Below, one piece after another: positions 54,361 through 64,000 of a stretch of DNA of 64,000 bases (positions are counted from its first letter, which is position 1; every line of letters starts with the position of its first letter). The notes beneath the pieces were generated by a model. That model saw only the letters and a list, made by a program, of their open reading frames with translations. It was not told the DNA's origin and did not search any database. The translations under genes and the position numbers were made by a program. The stretch comes from Diploptera punctata (lineage: Eukaryota > Arthropoda > Insecta > Blattodea > Blaberidae): NCBI GenBank assembly GCA_030220185.1, contig JASPKZ010007424.1, forward strand, positions 62,001 through 126,000. Direction: 5' to 3'.

Positions 54361-54565
54361 ATTACTAATTAAGTTTGTAGCAGCTTATTCATGTTACATC
54401 CATTTTATGAACAATATACGAAAATTGTTCATGAGAACTATTTTTTTATTTCCTGAAAATGCACCAATGCAGAAAATTTAGTATACAAGTTTGTAAGTAT
54501 GTTACATGATTAAGGTAGAATATTTTTATCACTCACCTCATATTGTTCTTCTTATTTGATTATAA

Positions 54566-54601
54566 ACTAGTTTCGGAACATAGTTTCTGTTCCATCCTCA
54601 G
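54566..54601 (-). ncRNA. Hammerhead-like core, left end of PLE 6
   Basis: Minus strand: CTGAGGA, stem GGAACA/TGTTCC with loop GAAACTA, GAAAC, TAGT. First box altered (G for U). Confidence 0.4.
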
Positions 54602-55457
54602 TATCGTCACGACCGTTGTTCTGTCGTCTTGAAGAGCTGTCCTTCTCTCCTTCCATTGGCTGACTGAAAAACCTCGAAACCAGGTCATTCTCACCGGGAA
54701 TTTCAAAGTCCATTAATTTCTTCTTTTCGCTCTTTTGAATGTAGATCTTTTCCCAAACAGTAAGTTCTTTAGGTTTTTCTATTTGTTTTAATAATTTAGC
54801 TTCTTTCTCGATAAGATGTTTTTCAGACCATGCATGGGCAGCCACTGCAGATTTTTCTACTTCCCCTTTCTTGACATTCCTGAGATGTTCTTTCACTCTA
54901 GTTTTCAAATTTCTTTTAGTTTTTCCTATGTAGAATTTCTCACATTCTTCACATTTAATTTGATAAATCCCTGATTTGTTTTCTTCTTTAATTTTCTCAT
55001 TCTTATTAGGTCTAATCAGTCTACTGATGCTGTAGTCATTTTTGGGTGCTAACCTTATGTTGAAATCTTTAAACATTTTTTGAAACTTATGGTGTTTTAA
55101 TGGATGATATGTGAATTTTCTAAATTTTACATTATCTTCTTTAACTTTTAGAAGAGTGCTTTGATTAATAAATTTTTGTCTTTTGAACTTGTTTATTTTT
55201 TTGAGTATCATTTTTATTGCAAAACCATTTATCGTGGTTACGTTGATTATGTGTTCTTTTTCTTTTTCATAATTTTCTTTGTTCATTGGTATGTTCACTA
55301 ATCTATGTGTCAAACTATTGAAAACTGCTTCTTTGTGAGCTATGTGATTGAAACCTAAAGCTTTTATGTAGTTATCTATTTGTGTCTTCTTTCTGTAAAT
55401 TCCAAATTCTATCTTATTTTCTTCATTCCTTTTTAAGTTGAGATCTAAAAAAGTCAA
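54567..55457 (-). CDS. PLE C-terminal region with intact GIY-YIG endonuclease, left arm
   Basis: 296 codons uninterrupted. Starts at FLDLNLKRNEENKIEFGIYR just after the reverse-transcriptase core; then KALGFNHIAHKEAVFNSLTH, KINKFKRQKFINQSTLLKVK, FRKFTYHPLKHHKFQKMF, DFNIRLAPKNDYSISRLI. The nuclease is GIYQIKCEECEKFYIGKTKR with CxxC between GIY and YIG, NLKTRVKEHLRN (catalytic Arg) and AAHAWSEKHLIEKEAKLLKQ, LTVWEKIYIQK. The terminal IPGENDLVSRFFSQ is followed by a Ser/Arg/Asp-rich tail that overlaps the hammerhead. This is the only unbroken GIY-YIG copy here; without the polymerase it is still non-autonomous. Confidence 0.85.
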   Translation of the reverse strand: MTFLDLNLKRNEENKIEFGIYRKKTQIDNYIKALGFNHIAHKEAVFNSLTHRLVNIPMNKENYEKEKEHIINVTTINGFAIKMILKKINKFKRQKFINQSTLLKVKEDNVKFRKFTYHPLKHHKFQKMFKDFNIRLAPKNDYSISRLIRPNKNEKIKEENKSGIYQIKCEECEKFYIGKTKRNLKTRVKEHLRNVKKGEVEKSAVAAHAWSEKHLIEKEAKLLKQIEKPKELTVWEKIYIQKSEKKKLMDFEIPGENDLVSRFFSQPMEGEKDSSSRRQNNGRDDTEDGTETMFRN

Positions 55458-55472
55458 ACTATAAAGTTCACT

Positions 55473-56389
55473 ATGGAAAAGGAATTCAATGGAGAAATAC
55501 CATTTTTAGATCTCAACTTAAAAAGGAATGAAGAAAATAAGATAGAATTTGGAATTTACAGAAAGAAGACACATATAGATAACTACATTAAAGCTTTAGG
55601 TTTCAATCACATAGCTCACAAAGAAGCAGTTTTCAATAGTTTGACACATAGATTAGTGAACATTCCAATGAACAAAGAAGAAAATTATGAAAAAGAAAAA
55701 GAACACATAATTAACGTAGCCACGATAAATGGTTTTGCAATAAAAATGATACTCAAAAAAATAAACAAGTTCAAAAGACAAAATTTATTAATCAAAGCAC
55801 TCTTCTAAAAGTTAAAGAAGATAATGTAAAATTTAGAAAATTCACATATCATCCATTAAAACACCACAAGTTTCAAAAAATGTTTAAAGATTTCAACATA
55901 AGGTTAGCACCCAAAAATGACTACAACATCAGTAGACTGATTAGACCTAATAAGAATGAGAAAATTAAAGAAGAAAACAAATCAGGGATTTATCAAATTA
56001 AATGTGAAGAATGTGAGAAATTCTACATAGGAAAAACTAAAAGAAATTTGAAAACTAGAGTGAAAGAACATCTCAGGAATGTCAAGAAAGGGGAAGTAGA
56101 AAAATCTGCAGTGGCTGCCCATGCATGGTCTGAAAAACATCTTATCGAGAAAGAAGCTAAATTATTAAAACAAATAGAAAAACCTAAAGAACTTACTGTT
56201 TGGGAAAAGATCTACATTCAAAAGAGCGAAAAGAAGAAATTAATGGACTTTGAAATTCCCGGTGAGAATGACCTGGTTTCGAGGTTTTTCAGTCAGCCAA
56301 TGGAAGGAGAGAAGGATAGCTCTTCAAGACGACAGAACAATGGTCGTGACGATACTGAGGATGGAACAGAAACTATGTTGCGAAACTAG
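55473..56389 (+). pseudogene. PLE C-terminal region with GIY-YIG endonuclease, right arm
   Basis: Same protein as the left arm in two frames: 55473-55808 (MEKEFNGEIPFLDLNLKRNE to KKINKFKRQNLLIKALF) and 55880-56389 (MFKDFNIRLAPKNDYNIS through GIYQIKCEECEKFYIGKTKR to the end). A one-base loss in the AAA run before 'tttatta' near 55783 breaks it; the left arm keeps KRQKFINQS. It also has one extra Glu codon (MNKEENYEKE against MNKENYEKE). The arms differ at few positions. Confidence 0.85.
56355..56386 (+). ncRNA. Hammerhead-like core, right end of PLE 6
   Basis: CTGAGGA, stem GGAACA/TGTTGC (one pair lost relative to the left arm), GAAAC. Confidence 0.35.
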
Positions 56390-56446
56390 TTTATAATCAA
56401 ATAAGAAGTACAATATGAGGTGAGTGATAAAAATATTCTACCTTAA

Positions 56447-57879
56447 TGAATATACCTCATAGTGAGAATTCCTAAAATAAGTAATGTTACATGATGTTAT
56501 GGCTGCAGCTGTCATGTTCCCTATAACAGTTATCTGTTGACAGCATTTATACACCAAGTTAGTCATTCTCCCTGGTCATAAAATGCTTAACCAAAGTCAC
56601 TGCTATATCTTTGTGAGCTGACACCGAACATCCGCTGTGAGCAGGTTCACACACCATCTGATGAGAAGATTAAGAAGTTCATGTAACATGCTTTTAAACT
56701 TATATACTAAATTTTCTGTGTTGGCACATTTTCAGGAAATAAAAATAATTGCCATGATTTAAGAATTCTCAAAATTGAGACTTAGTATGAAAGTAAACAT
56801 GTTAACAAAGTGAAAATAACAATATGCAATTTTCAAATATTAGCTTTGGGGTAAAGTCTCACGATGTGATTAAAACTCGTAAGAATTAACAACTGTCCTC
56901 ACTGCTTACAGGTCAAATGACCAAGATGTGTCAGGGATACAGAAGACTGAACATTTGTGTAGTGGAAGACACTGAGCCTTATTTACCACAGTAAAGTGGA
57001 AGGCTTAAATAAATTAAGGAAATGAATTTATAATGATTTAATTTCAAGTTTTAACTATCAAAAGTTTCATAATATAATTTCCTTCTCAAAATGTCTGGTC
57101 TTCTCTAAAATGGTGAAGTACCTAAATATCTGATACCTTAACCAGTGTTTTTGTACGAAGATGCTATGGACAGAAGCTTAAATTTAAATTTAAAATGTAT
57201 ACCATAGATGTGCACAGACTAATGCAGCTGTTCCCTGTGCAGATACAAGGAACTGCAGCTTTTCAATGTTTACGTACAATAGTATAATTGTAGCCAAGCT
57301 TCATATTTCTTATAACTTTATATATTGCTAATTTAGTTATAATTTTAATTGAGAAACATGATCAGTACAATTTTTTGCTTAATTAATTTTTGTAATATTG
57401 TTTTGATTTTATTTCAATGTTTATTTTAGCTTCTTTGCATTGTAAATCAATAATGATACTCTTTTCATATGTTGGAGAATTTTTATCTTAAATCATGAAG
57501 AAGATTTAAATTATGAATCATTAAAGTTAACATTTAATAATCTATTTTATTTAAAATTATATTAAATTTTTTGCTGTTTATCATCATAAATCAATGATTT
57601 TTTTTTTCATTCTGTTGAAAAGGTTTATCTTAAAACATGGGAAAAAATTTAATTTTGAAAAATTTTTAATTTATTAATCCATTTTGAGAGATGCATCTTA
57701 ATCTCTGGATATTGATAAGAAAAGAAAATCTCTTTAAGTCATATGTGCCCTTCTTAAGTTGAAAATATAAGAACATTCAAGAAAAATATAAAGTATGGGT
57801 TAGATTCTTTATTAAAATCTACATGGTATTGTAAAAGGATGACGTCCATTATATAGAACTATTAAATACAAGCAATAGG
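56447..57879. other. AT-rich spacer with an outer inverted-repeat piece
   Basis: 56680-56757 is the inverse of 54430-54507 (see findings). The rest is unrecognised. Confidence 0.45.
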
Positions 57880-58200
57880 TGGCTCCATGGTGCAAGGATT
57901 AAACACTTACCTCTCAGTCACTCCATTCGGGGTTTGTGGTGGACAAATTGGAGCCAGGGCAGATTTTTCCCAGAGTTTGTCCTATTTTTCCTTCTAAAAA
58001 AACTTCATTCCACTACTTCTCCATATTCACATCATTAATTTTGTTTCATTTAATTTCATCTGCTCTTTTATGGTAAGACAAGCCTGGTCAGCCAACTCTG
58101 TACATATCACAGTCCTTCAATTCAATGATAGGGGCTTCATCTCTCTACCTGGGATTATCCACCTACATGAGTAGAGAGTGTGTACTTTATATTTTACTAG
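57880..58200 (+). repeat. tRNA-derived SINE, family E
   Basis: 'aggtggctccatggtgcaag' (A-box-like) then 'cattcggggtttgtgg' in the B-box position, 'caaattggagccagggcaga', 'ctacctgggattatcc' and 'gagtagagagtgtg'. Confidence 0.45.
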
Positions 58201-58999
58201 AAGACTCTATAAATATTTTATATCACTTGTAATTTGGCAATAATTATTAATATATATTTTTTGTAATTTATCATCAGTGCTTACAGTTTTATCATCATCA
58301 TCTTCCTGCCACATATTAGGTCTGATGGTCTATTACAGTCTCATGCCATCTTCCTAAAGATTCTAACCTCTGAGAAGGTAATTTAAGCTATAACGAGTGA
58401 TCTGGGTTAAATTCATCAATTGAAGGTGTTGCCTGTATGTAGATATGTGATCCATAACATAAGAGATGCCAAGTTCTTGTAGGAATTTACATGTTTGCAT
58501 TGTGAATTCTTGTGGTCTTGAGAGTAGAGAATTGTTTTTATAATGAATCAGGATAAGTGTTTTAGTTGGTCAAGTGAGAGGTATAGGACACATGCTCTTT
58601 TGAGGATATGAAATTTGTAACGGAATGTTGACCAATGTTTGTATGGGATAACATCATGCGGAATTTGGATGGCTAAGATAAGTAGTAGCTCCAGGTTGAG
58701 AAATAATGACTGAGGGTACTGATATAATTGACCACATGGTCACCCTTATCCTGGCTGGAAGGTGACTGACACATGTGTATAGAAGATCAGAAATTGGCTG
58801 ACAGACTTTCTAGGCATGAAGCACATGGTAGTCTATATGATCAACTTGGCACTTCTGTTTTATATTTGAAGTAATGGATTGTTTGACACATAATCTATGT
58901 AAATATAAGTACATCAAAATAATTCCAGCAAATAAATTTACTCGTGAATACTGATAATACATATGGTAACTCAGAAACCAAGTATTTTCACAACATGTT
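58201..58999 (-). pseudogene. Possible LINE-like coding remnant
   Basis: Minus strand 58300-58700: HWSTFRYKFHILKRACVLYL, TILYSQDHKNSQCKHV and LASLMLWITYLHTGNTF, reminiscent of a repeat region after LINE reverse transcriptases (polymerase-adjacent C-terminus); an '(atc)n ... cacatattaggtctga' tail lies at 58297-58335, as at 43860. Assignment is weak. Confidence 0.3.
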
Positions 59000-59080
59000 C
59001 TGCACCTTTCAGACCTCATTCCATCATCAGCAGCAGACTGAGGTCCGAAAGTCCTCTAGCTATAAAGAGTTGGAATTGAG
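59000..59080. repeat. Degenerate PLE-end foldback, family 1-like
   Basis: 'aacatgttctgcacctttca', 'gacctcattccatcatcagc' and, inverted, 'actgaggtccgaaagtcct'. Minus-strand CTGATGA ... GAAA with a weak stem. Resembles 626-649. Confidence 0.35.
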
Positions 59081-59250
59081 AAATAATGGTTCCTGAACAG
59101 CTCTTAATTTTTATAGCCTATATTATAAAAGACTTTTATATTTATATATTAAATTTGGCAATTTTTAACATTATGAGGTTCAATTAATAAGAATTAAATG
59201 AATCGTGATTTCTTCTTACCTCATACTTCTATGTTTTTTTAAACACAGCA

Positions 59251-59286
59251 CTGCAGTATTGGCGACCCATTGTCACCCTCGTCAGC
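59251..59286 (-). ncRNA. Hammerhead-like core, left end of PLE 7
   Basis: Minus strand: CTGACGA, stem GGTGAC/GTCGCC with loop AATGG, then AATA where GAAA is expected. Degenerate. Confidence 0.3.
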
Positions 59287-59323
59287 TGTTTTCACGACTG
59301 TCAATTTTTTCTTTTGCCGGTAA

Positions 59324-59623
59324 TTATCCAAACAAGGAATTACTCTCCAAACTGCCATCTGGTGTTCTTTTGAATGAATCATTTTCTAAATTGCCATCTG
59401 TTGTATTTTTGAAGAACTTTGTAATCAAGCTCGGTTCGTCCGGAATCTCGAAGTTCATGGTTCTAGTATGGTTTTTTTGAATATATATTTTTTCCCAAAC
59501 TGTTAAATCCAAAGTTTTAGACAGATGTTTCAAAAGTTTTGCTTCTTTTTCAATCCTACGATGCTCTAATAAACTATGTGCTGCTATAGCTGATTTTTCA
59601 ATTTCTCCATTCTTTTTGTTCAT
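59324..59623 (-). pseudogene. PLE C-terminal tail, left arm
   Basis: 99 codons: MNKKNGEIEKSAIAAHSLLE, HRRIEKEAKLLKHLSKT, LTVWEKIYIQKNHT, FEIPDEPSLITKFFKN, then two near-repeats TTDGNLENDSFK and RTPDGSLESNSL. The part after the GIY-YIG motif; the motif itself lies beyond the palindrome centre and is not in this arm. Confidence 0.7.
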
Positions 59624-59639
59624 AAAAATTAAAGGCAGA

Positions 59640-60790
59640 AATCATAGAAGAGTATTTAATACTAACCAAAATTTGTATCGATAATAACTTTTGCACATTT
59701 AATGGAAAATTTTATAAACAAATTTCTGGATTGGCAATGGGAAATCCACTTTTTCCATTTTTAGCCAATTTATTTATGGGGTATCTTGAATCACATTATC
59801 ACCAATGCTTATCCTTTGATTTTCAAGTGTTGGTATAGATATGTAGATGATATTATCGCTGTAATTGATAAAAAATACATTCAAGATGCATTGAAATTGC
59901 TTAATCTTCAGGATGAGTCAGTGAAATTCACTATTGAAATTGAAAAAGATAACAAAATCCCATTTTTAGACTTATACTTAATAAGAAATGAACAACAGCA
60001 AAAAATTGAATTTAACATTTATAGAAAAGACACACATACTGACAACTACATAAAATCTTCAGATTTTAATCATTTGTCACATAAACATGCAATTTTCAAT
60101 AGTCTATTACACAGATTGTTAAATATTCCACTTAATGTAGAAGATTTTGACAAGGAATATAATCATATTGTACATGCTGCTAAAATAATGGTTTTGATGA
60201 AGACATAATAAAGAATAAATTAAAGAAATTCCAACAACAGAAAAGGTTACAGGAATACACCACCTTACAACATGTTTCCAAGAAAGATGTAAAATTCAAG
60301 AAATTTACTTACCATCCTGAAGTTCATAATAAGTTTCAAAAAATTTTCAGAAAATTTAATATAACATTGGCTCCAATTAACAAATTCAGCCTGGGTAATC
60401 TTCTGTTAACTAATAATAAATGTAACACCCCAGACAACAAAATATCTGGAATTTATCAAATTGATTGCAAAGATTGCAACAGGATATATATAGGAAAAAC
60501 AAAAAGGAACTTGGAAACTCATAAAAAAGAACACTTCAGAAACATAAAAAAATGGAGAAATTGAAAAATCAGCTATAGCAGCACATAGTTTATTAGAGCA
60601 TCATAGGATTGAAGAAGAAGGAAAACTTTTGAAACATCTATCTAAACTTTTGGATTTAACAGTTTGGGAAAAATATATATATTCAAAAAAACCATACTAG
60701 AACCATGAACTTCGAGATTCCAGATGAACCAAGCTTGATTACAAAGTTCTTCAAAAATACAACAGATGGCAGTTTAGAAAATGATTAATT
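59640..60790 (+). pseudogene. PLE reverse transcriptase 3' half plus GIY-YIG, right copy
   Basis: Frames in order: NGKFYKQISGLAMGNPL and PFLANLFMG at about 59690-59780 (GLAMG...), 59786-60208 with CWYRYVDDIIAVIDKK (catalytic YVDD), IPFLDLYLIRNEQQQK and HKHAIFNSLLHRLLNIPL, then 60367-60564 with INKFSLGNLLLTNNK and GIYQIDCKDCNRIYIGKTKR, and after another shift AIAAHSLLEHHRIEEEGKLL. The N-terminal half, including the first catalytic Asp, is missing, and at least three frameshifts occur. The tail has the repeated KRTPDGSL block. Confidence 0.8.
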
Positions 60791-60897
60791 CAAAAGAACA
60801 CCAGATGGCAGTTTGGAGAGTAATTCCTTCAAAAGAACACCAGATGGTAGTTTGGATAATTACCGGCAAAAGAAAAAATGTAAAGTCTTGAAAACAG

Positions 60898-60926
60898 CTG
60901 ATGATGGTGACAATGGGTCGCCGATA
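60898..60926 (+). ncRNA. Hammerhead-like core, right end of PLE 7
   Basis: CTGATGA exact, stem GGTGAC/GTCGCC (six pairs), then GATA instead of GAAA. Confidence 0.4.
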
Positions 60927-60996
60927 CTGCAGTGCTGTGTTTAAAAAACATAGAAGTATGAGGTAAGAAGAAATCACGATTCATTTAATTCTTACT

Positions 60997-62073
60997 TTTA
61001 TATTTGACATGATAACATAATTTATCATGTGTTTTAAAACTTAGAATTGTCCAATTTATTGTTACAAACTATATTTAAATTAATTAATTGTCATATAACC
61101 AATATTTAATTCATTCACTCCAGTTCTCTGTTTAAGAACATGATTATGGAAAGGTTTTAATAATAATGCTGTATGAATCACTAAAAACAAAAATAATTTG
61201 GTTGCTTTGTGGTTACTTAGATATGGTATATAAAAATAATTAAAAATATTTAACTAATTTCATTTTAATATATTCTCAAGCTTTGTTAATTATTCAATTA
61301 ATGATATTGTAAGAAAAATATAGAATTATTAATATTTCAGCTATAACCAATCTTTTCTTGTTAAATTTTTATAATAGCTTTATATTTAAAATTAAATTAT
61401 ACTCAAAGTTTAATATGCAAAAACATGGGGAAAAAGTAAATGAACTAGCAATAGAAGTCATTACTAAACCCGTAATCAAGCAGAACCAGCAAATTCAGAA
61501 CGATGGGACATAGCCCACCGTTTACATAGAATTGGCATACAAACGATAACAATCCAGCTAAACCACAATATGTACTGGGAAGCCTATCAGTCTGTTCCAT
61601 TATATAAATAAATAATCAAGGGTTAATACTTTTTGTTACTGTAATTTGTATATTTGTAATTACTCATTATTTTGAACATTCAAAATGAGAAAAAAAGAAA
61701 TAACAGACTAGCCATGTTCCTCTACTAGTAGTTAAATGTTAAAAAATCACTCTTTTAAGTGCATGTAGGGAATATAATAAAATATATTGGAGTTGATTTG
61801 AGCAAGCCTGGCTTATGTTCAGAATTAGAATCTTAAAATATATTAAAGCAGAACTCATTTTCTAAGATAAATTCACTGGTTTTTTATAGTCCATATATTT
61901 TCTCAAATATCTAATGTTTACACTTCTGTGCACATCTATGATGCTCAGCGTTTATATTAAAAACAAGTTATAACATGTCTACATAGCACATACTGTTGTT
62001 GTGATTTGTTTTTTACTAATGTCATTATTAACAATAAGTAGTGCCTGTAGTGGTAGAGCTCTGCATGCAGGAG
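60997..62073. other. AT-rich; probably 3' UTR and downstream region of the PAQR-type gene
   Basis: Minus-strand AATAAA near 61055-61060 is a possible polyadenylation signal, about 1 kb beyond the stop at 62074. Otherwise unrecognised. Confidence 0.3.
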
Positions 62074-62316
62074 TCATAGTTCTGCTGAGTCTTGTAAACC
62101 ACTAAATGTGTCCATAGGTCGAAGGCCAGTTCTGCAATCAACATGAGCCATCCAAAGCAAGTCTCGTACTGTAGCCTGATGCATCGAGTACACAGCCATT
62201 ACCACCAGAACATGCATTATGTTGTGAGAATTAAGGTACATATCCACTGTGCCTGGAAACCACTTCTCAGGAATGTGCATAGCACCTATTGCACCACCCA
62301 ATGCAGATACTGCATC
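62074..62316 (-). CDS. Last coding exon of a PAQR-family (progestin/adipoQ receptor) gene
   Basis: 80 codons in phase 0 ending in TGA at 62076-62074. The exon opens after TTTCAG at 62322-62317, an excellent acceptor preceded by a T-rich tract. It reads ALGGAIGAMHIPEKWFPGTV, then SHNIMHVLVVMAVYSMHQAT. PAQR proteins are seven-helix membrane proteins with a zinc site; SHNIMH gives the S-H-x3-H ligand pair in the last helix, and IPE(K/R)WFPG is the family motif before it. A 25-residue cytosolic-type tail (HVDCRTGLRPMDTFSGLQ) follows. PAQR4 seems the nearest subfamily from memory. Unlike everything around it, it has no stop or indel, so it should be a functional host gene; upstream exons lie to the right, outside or unrecognised. 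Confidence 0.85.
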   Translation of the reverse strand, partial: DAVSALGGAIGAMHIPEKWFPGTVDMYLNSHNIMHVLVVMAVYSMHQATVRDLLWMAHVDCRTGLRPMDTFSGLQDSAEL

Positions 62317-64000
62317 CTGAAACATATATCAAAATCTTTCAGACGCTGTGACAACAGTTAGAAACTTTCTGCAAAAAATGCCTTGTTACAAGACCTTATT
62401 TTTATAAATCAGTTGAAGAGGAAATAAAGACAATTTTTCTGTTAATAAAATATTGTTGTTTTGAACAGGTGCCAGCTTCTGAATTCAAAATCAGGAGAGG
62501 CTCTCAAGTACCAATTTGATGATAACATGAAAAAAAGCATGCAGAAATTTTGGTAATATTAGGTTTAACATGTTGTACAAAGCATACTTACCAGCCATTT
62601 AAATTATAGATTTCTAGATGAGCTCTCATTACAAAGTGATGAATCAGGATGTCGTTGCAATTTGGTGATGCCAGGAGCTTATTTTCTAATTTCTCTATGT
62701 AGATATACTATTTTAAGAGAATGTCAAGTTAAGGCATTAAATTAATTAGATCTCAAAATGTTACAGGATTTTTAGAGATTGTACTTTATAGTATAAGCTT
62801 TCTTGTTATTAGGCTTGTTTTTAAGTTGTACAAATTATTAGTTTTGGTCCTGCAAGTCCTAGAGTTTTTTTTTTTCTCTGACGGTTTTTGAAACACAATT
62901 TTTCCAGACATTCTTAACACATTGTGCTTCACAAGGATATAAAAACACTCACAGGAATGAAAGAGAAAATCTCAGCTCTTATAATAACACCTCTTAAGAT
63001 AATTATTCAGTGATGGATAAACCATTTGACTAAAATCTCCAATAAATTTTGAAGGGGTGCTTCCTTGCATCTGTGTCAATATGAAAATATTGGTTTTGGG
63101 AAATAGGTCAGCTGCAAGTCTTGTAATACTGCAAACATTAAATACCATGAATTTGGTATTATATAACTTGCTATATGATAGTGGGTCATGACTGAACTAG
63201 CATCAGTTTGCCAGAGCTCCTGGATTTCAGCAATTCTTTTCATTAATTTATCAGATAAGCAACTATAAAATTAAGAGATTACCTACGAATGACTGCTATT
63301 ATTAGTGGAGGTGTATCTGAAGGATAAATAACTAAATTTATTCAATTAAATTAAATGTTGACTTCTTCTGTATGTTATGTTTACATCACAACGTACATAG
63401 CAACCATATCTTTTATATGAAATTGATAAAATTTATTCATCAAACTATATATAATTTTATTTTAACATCACAACTATCGCTCATAGATGATTTCCTGCTA
63501 ATTCAAATGAGTCAACTATAAAACAACTCCTACCTCAAGCTTTATTGATAATACTGATTCTAATATAACATCAAATTCTTGTAACACTGAAACTAGTGTT
63601 GCAGACTATTTATGCTATGAATCTTGTCACACTGTGGCAAATTTTATCATGGAAAACATGGAGTTAAAATCCACATAACATGGCTCCATCGCTAAAATTA
63701 CTGCACATCCAATGTAACTCAAAACAGTATTGGCAAAAAATCTTATGAAATAAATAATCTGAACCAAATTACTCTCATATAATACATGATTTTGACAATA
63801 ATATACAACTGAGAAAGTCAATGGCTTCGACAGTGGAGGAGGATATTATTCCAATGGCAGAGAAGACGGATGAACCGGTTCGAGAACTAATAACTCCAGA
63901 CCTATAAAATTGGACTTCAGTCCAAAATTTTGTGATAACCAAGTACTGTGAAACATGATCCATCCATCCATCCAATGGCTGATTGGCTCAAATTTGAGCT
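62317..64000. other. Presumed intron or upstream of the PAQR-type gene
   Basis: AT-rich; no second PAQR exon or repeat could be recognised on either strand to the window end. Confidence 0.4.

Larger units (their letters stand above)
54512..56446. mobile_element. Palindromic PLE, family 6
   Basis: The left arm (54512-55470, minus) and right arm (55473-56446, plus) are almost identical inverses, from 'taaggtagaatatttttatc' at the left edge to its inverse at the right. The centre is only a few bases plus a short repeat of 'tttagatctcaac'. Both arms start at the FLDLNLKRN motif, i.e. the same region of the protein, so both lack the reverse transcriptase. Hammerhead-like cores sit at both outer ends. 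Confidence 0.9.
59190..60996. mobile_element. Palindromic PLE, family 7
   Basis: The left arm 59190-59625 (minus) mirrors 60530-60996 (plus): 'gattcatttaattctt' inverted, 'gaagaaatcacgattc', 'cactgcagtattgg', 'gacccattgtcacc'. The right element continues inward to 59640 and includes the second half of a reverse transcriptase. The fragment at 4245-4740 belongs to the same family. Confidence 0.85.

Noticed and set aside
62143..62361. Plus-strand frame of 72 codons
   Set aside because: Antisense of the PAQR exon.
63627..63975. Minus-strand frames as an upstream PAQR exon
   Set aside because: No PAQR motif and no acceptor/donor pair in the right phase.

Overview
The window is AT-rich, repeat-dominated metazoan nuclear DNA, most likely from an insect. 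The mix of Penelope-like elements (PLEs), mariner/Tc1, hAT and piggyBac relics, tRNA-derived SINEs and one LINE family whose C-terminus resembles copies I recall from cockroach annotations suggests a large arthropod genome such as a cockroach; the species-level guess is weak. There are no bacterial operons, rRNA genes or CRISPR arrays.

Host genes are nearly absent. The best is the minus-strand last coding exon of a PAQR-family (progestin/adipoQ receptor) membrane protein at 62074-62316, with a clean splice acceptor and a stop. A weaker candidate is a minus-strand first coding exon at 12264-12336. Everything else readable as protein is mobile-element coding sequence, mostly broken.

Layout: 0-6 kb holds the end of an unknown multicopy ORF, a PLE-end foldback, a mariner relic, a SINE with target-site duplication (TSD), a bounded hAT element and PLE fragments. 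6-14.5 kb holds two more mariner relics and three minus-strand copies of one LINE family. 15-18.5 kb holds a second copy of the unknown ORF and a 2.1-kb palindromic PLE. 19.4-20 kb is a dispersed repeat split by a mobile tRNA-like cassette. 21.6-26.6 kb is a 5-kb palindromic PLE whose right half has a nearly complete reverse transcriptase plus GIY-YIG nuclease, and whose left half is split by a GC-richer ORF1-type LINE fragment. 27-35 kb contains several LINE relics, including one LINE inserted antiparallel into another of its own family. 35-37.4 kb has a 78-bp tandem array and a piggyBac element inside a PLE end. 39-49.8 kb has Tc1, SINE, LINE and tRNA-like relics. 50.2-52.3 kb is a hAT with exact TSD and terminal inverted repeats (TIRs). 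54.5-61 kb has two more palindromic PLEs.

The most striking theme is that almost every PLE copy is a head-to-head palindrome whose two outer ends each carry a hammerhead-ribozyme-like core (CUGANGA, hairpin, GAAA). At least seven unrelated end sequences keep the stem-II hairpin. A second theme is tRNA-like bodies of different apparent identity placed between the same TATATAAG upstream block and T-rich downstream block; one copy has a 14-bp TSD, so the cassette moves. Nested insertions with readable TSDs allow local relative dating.
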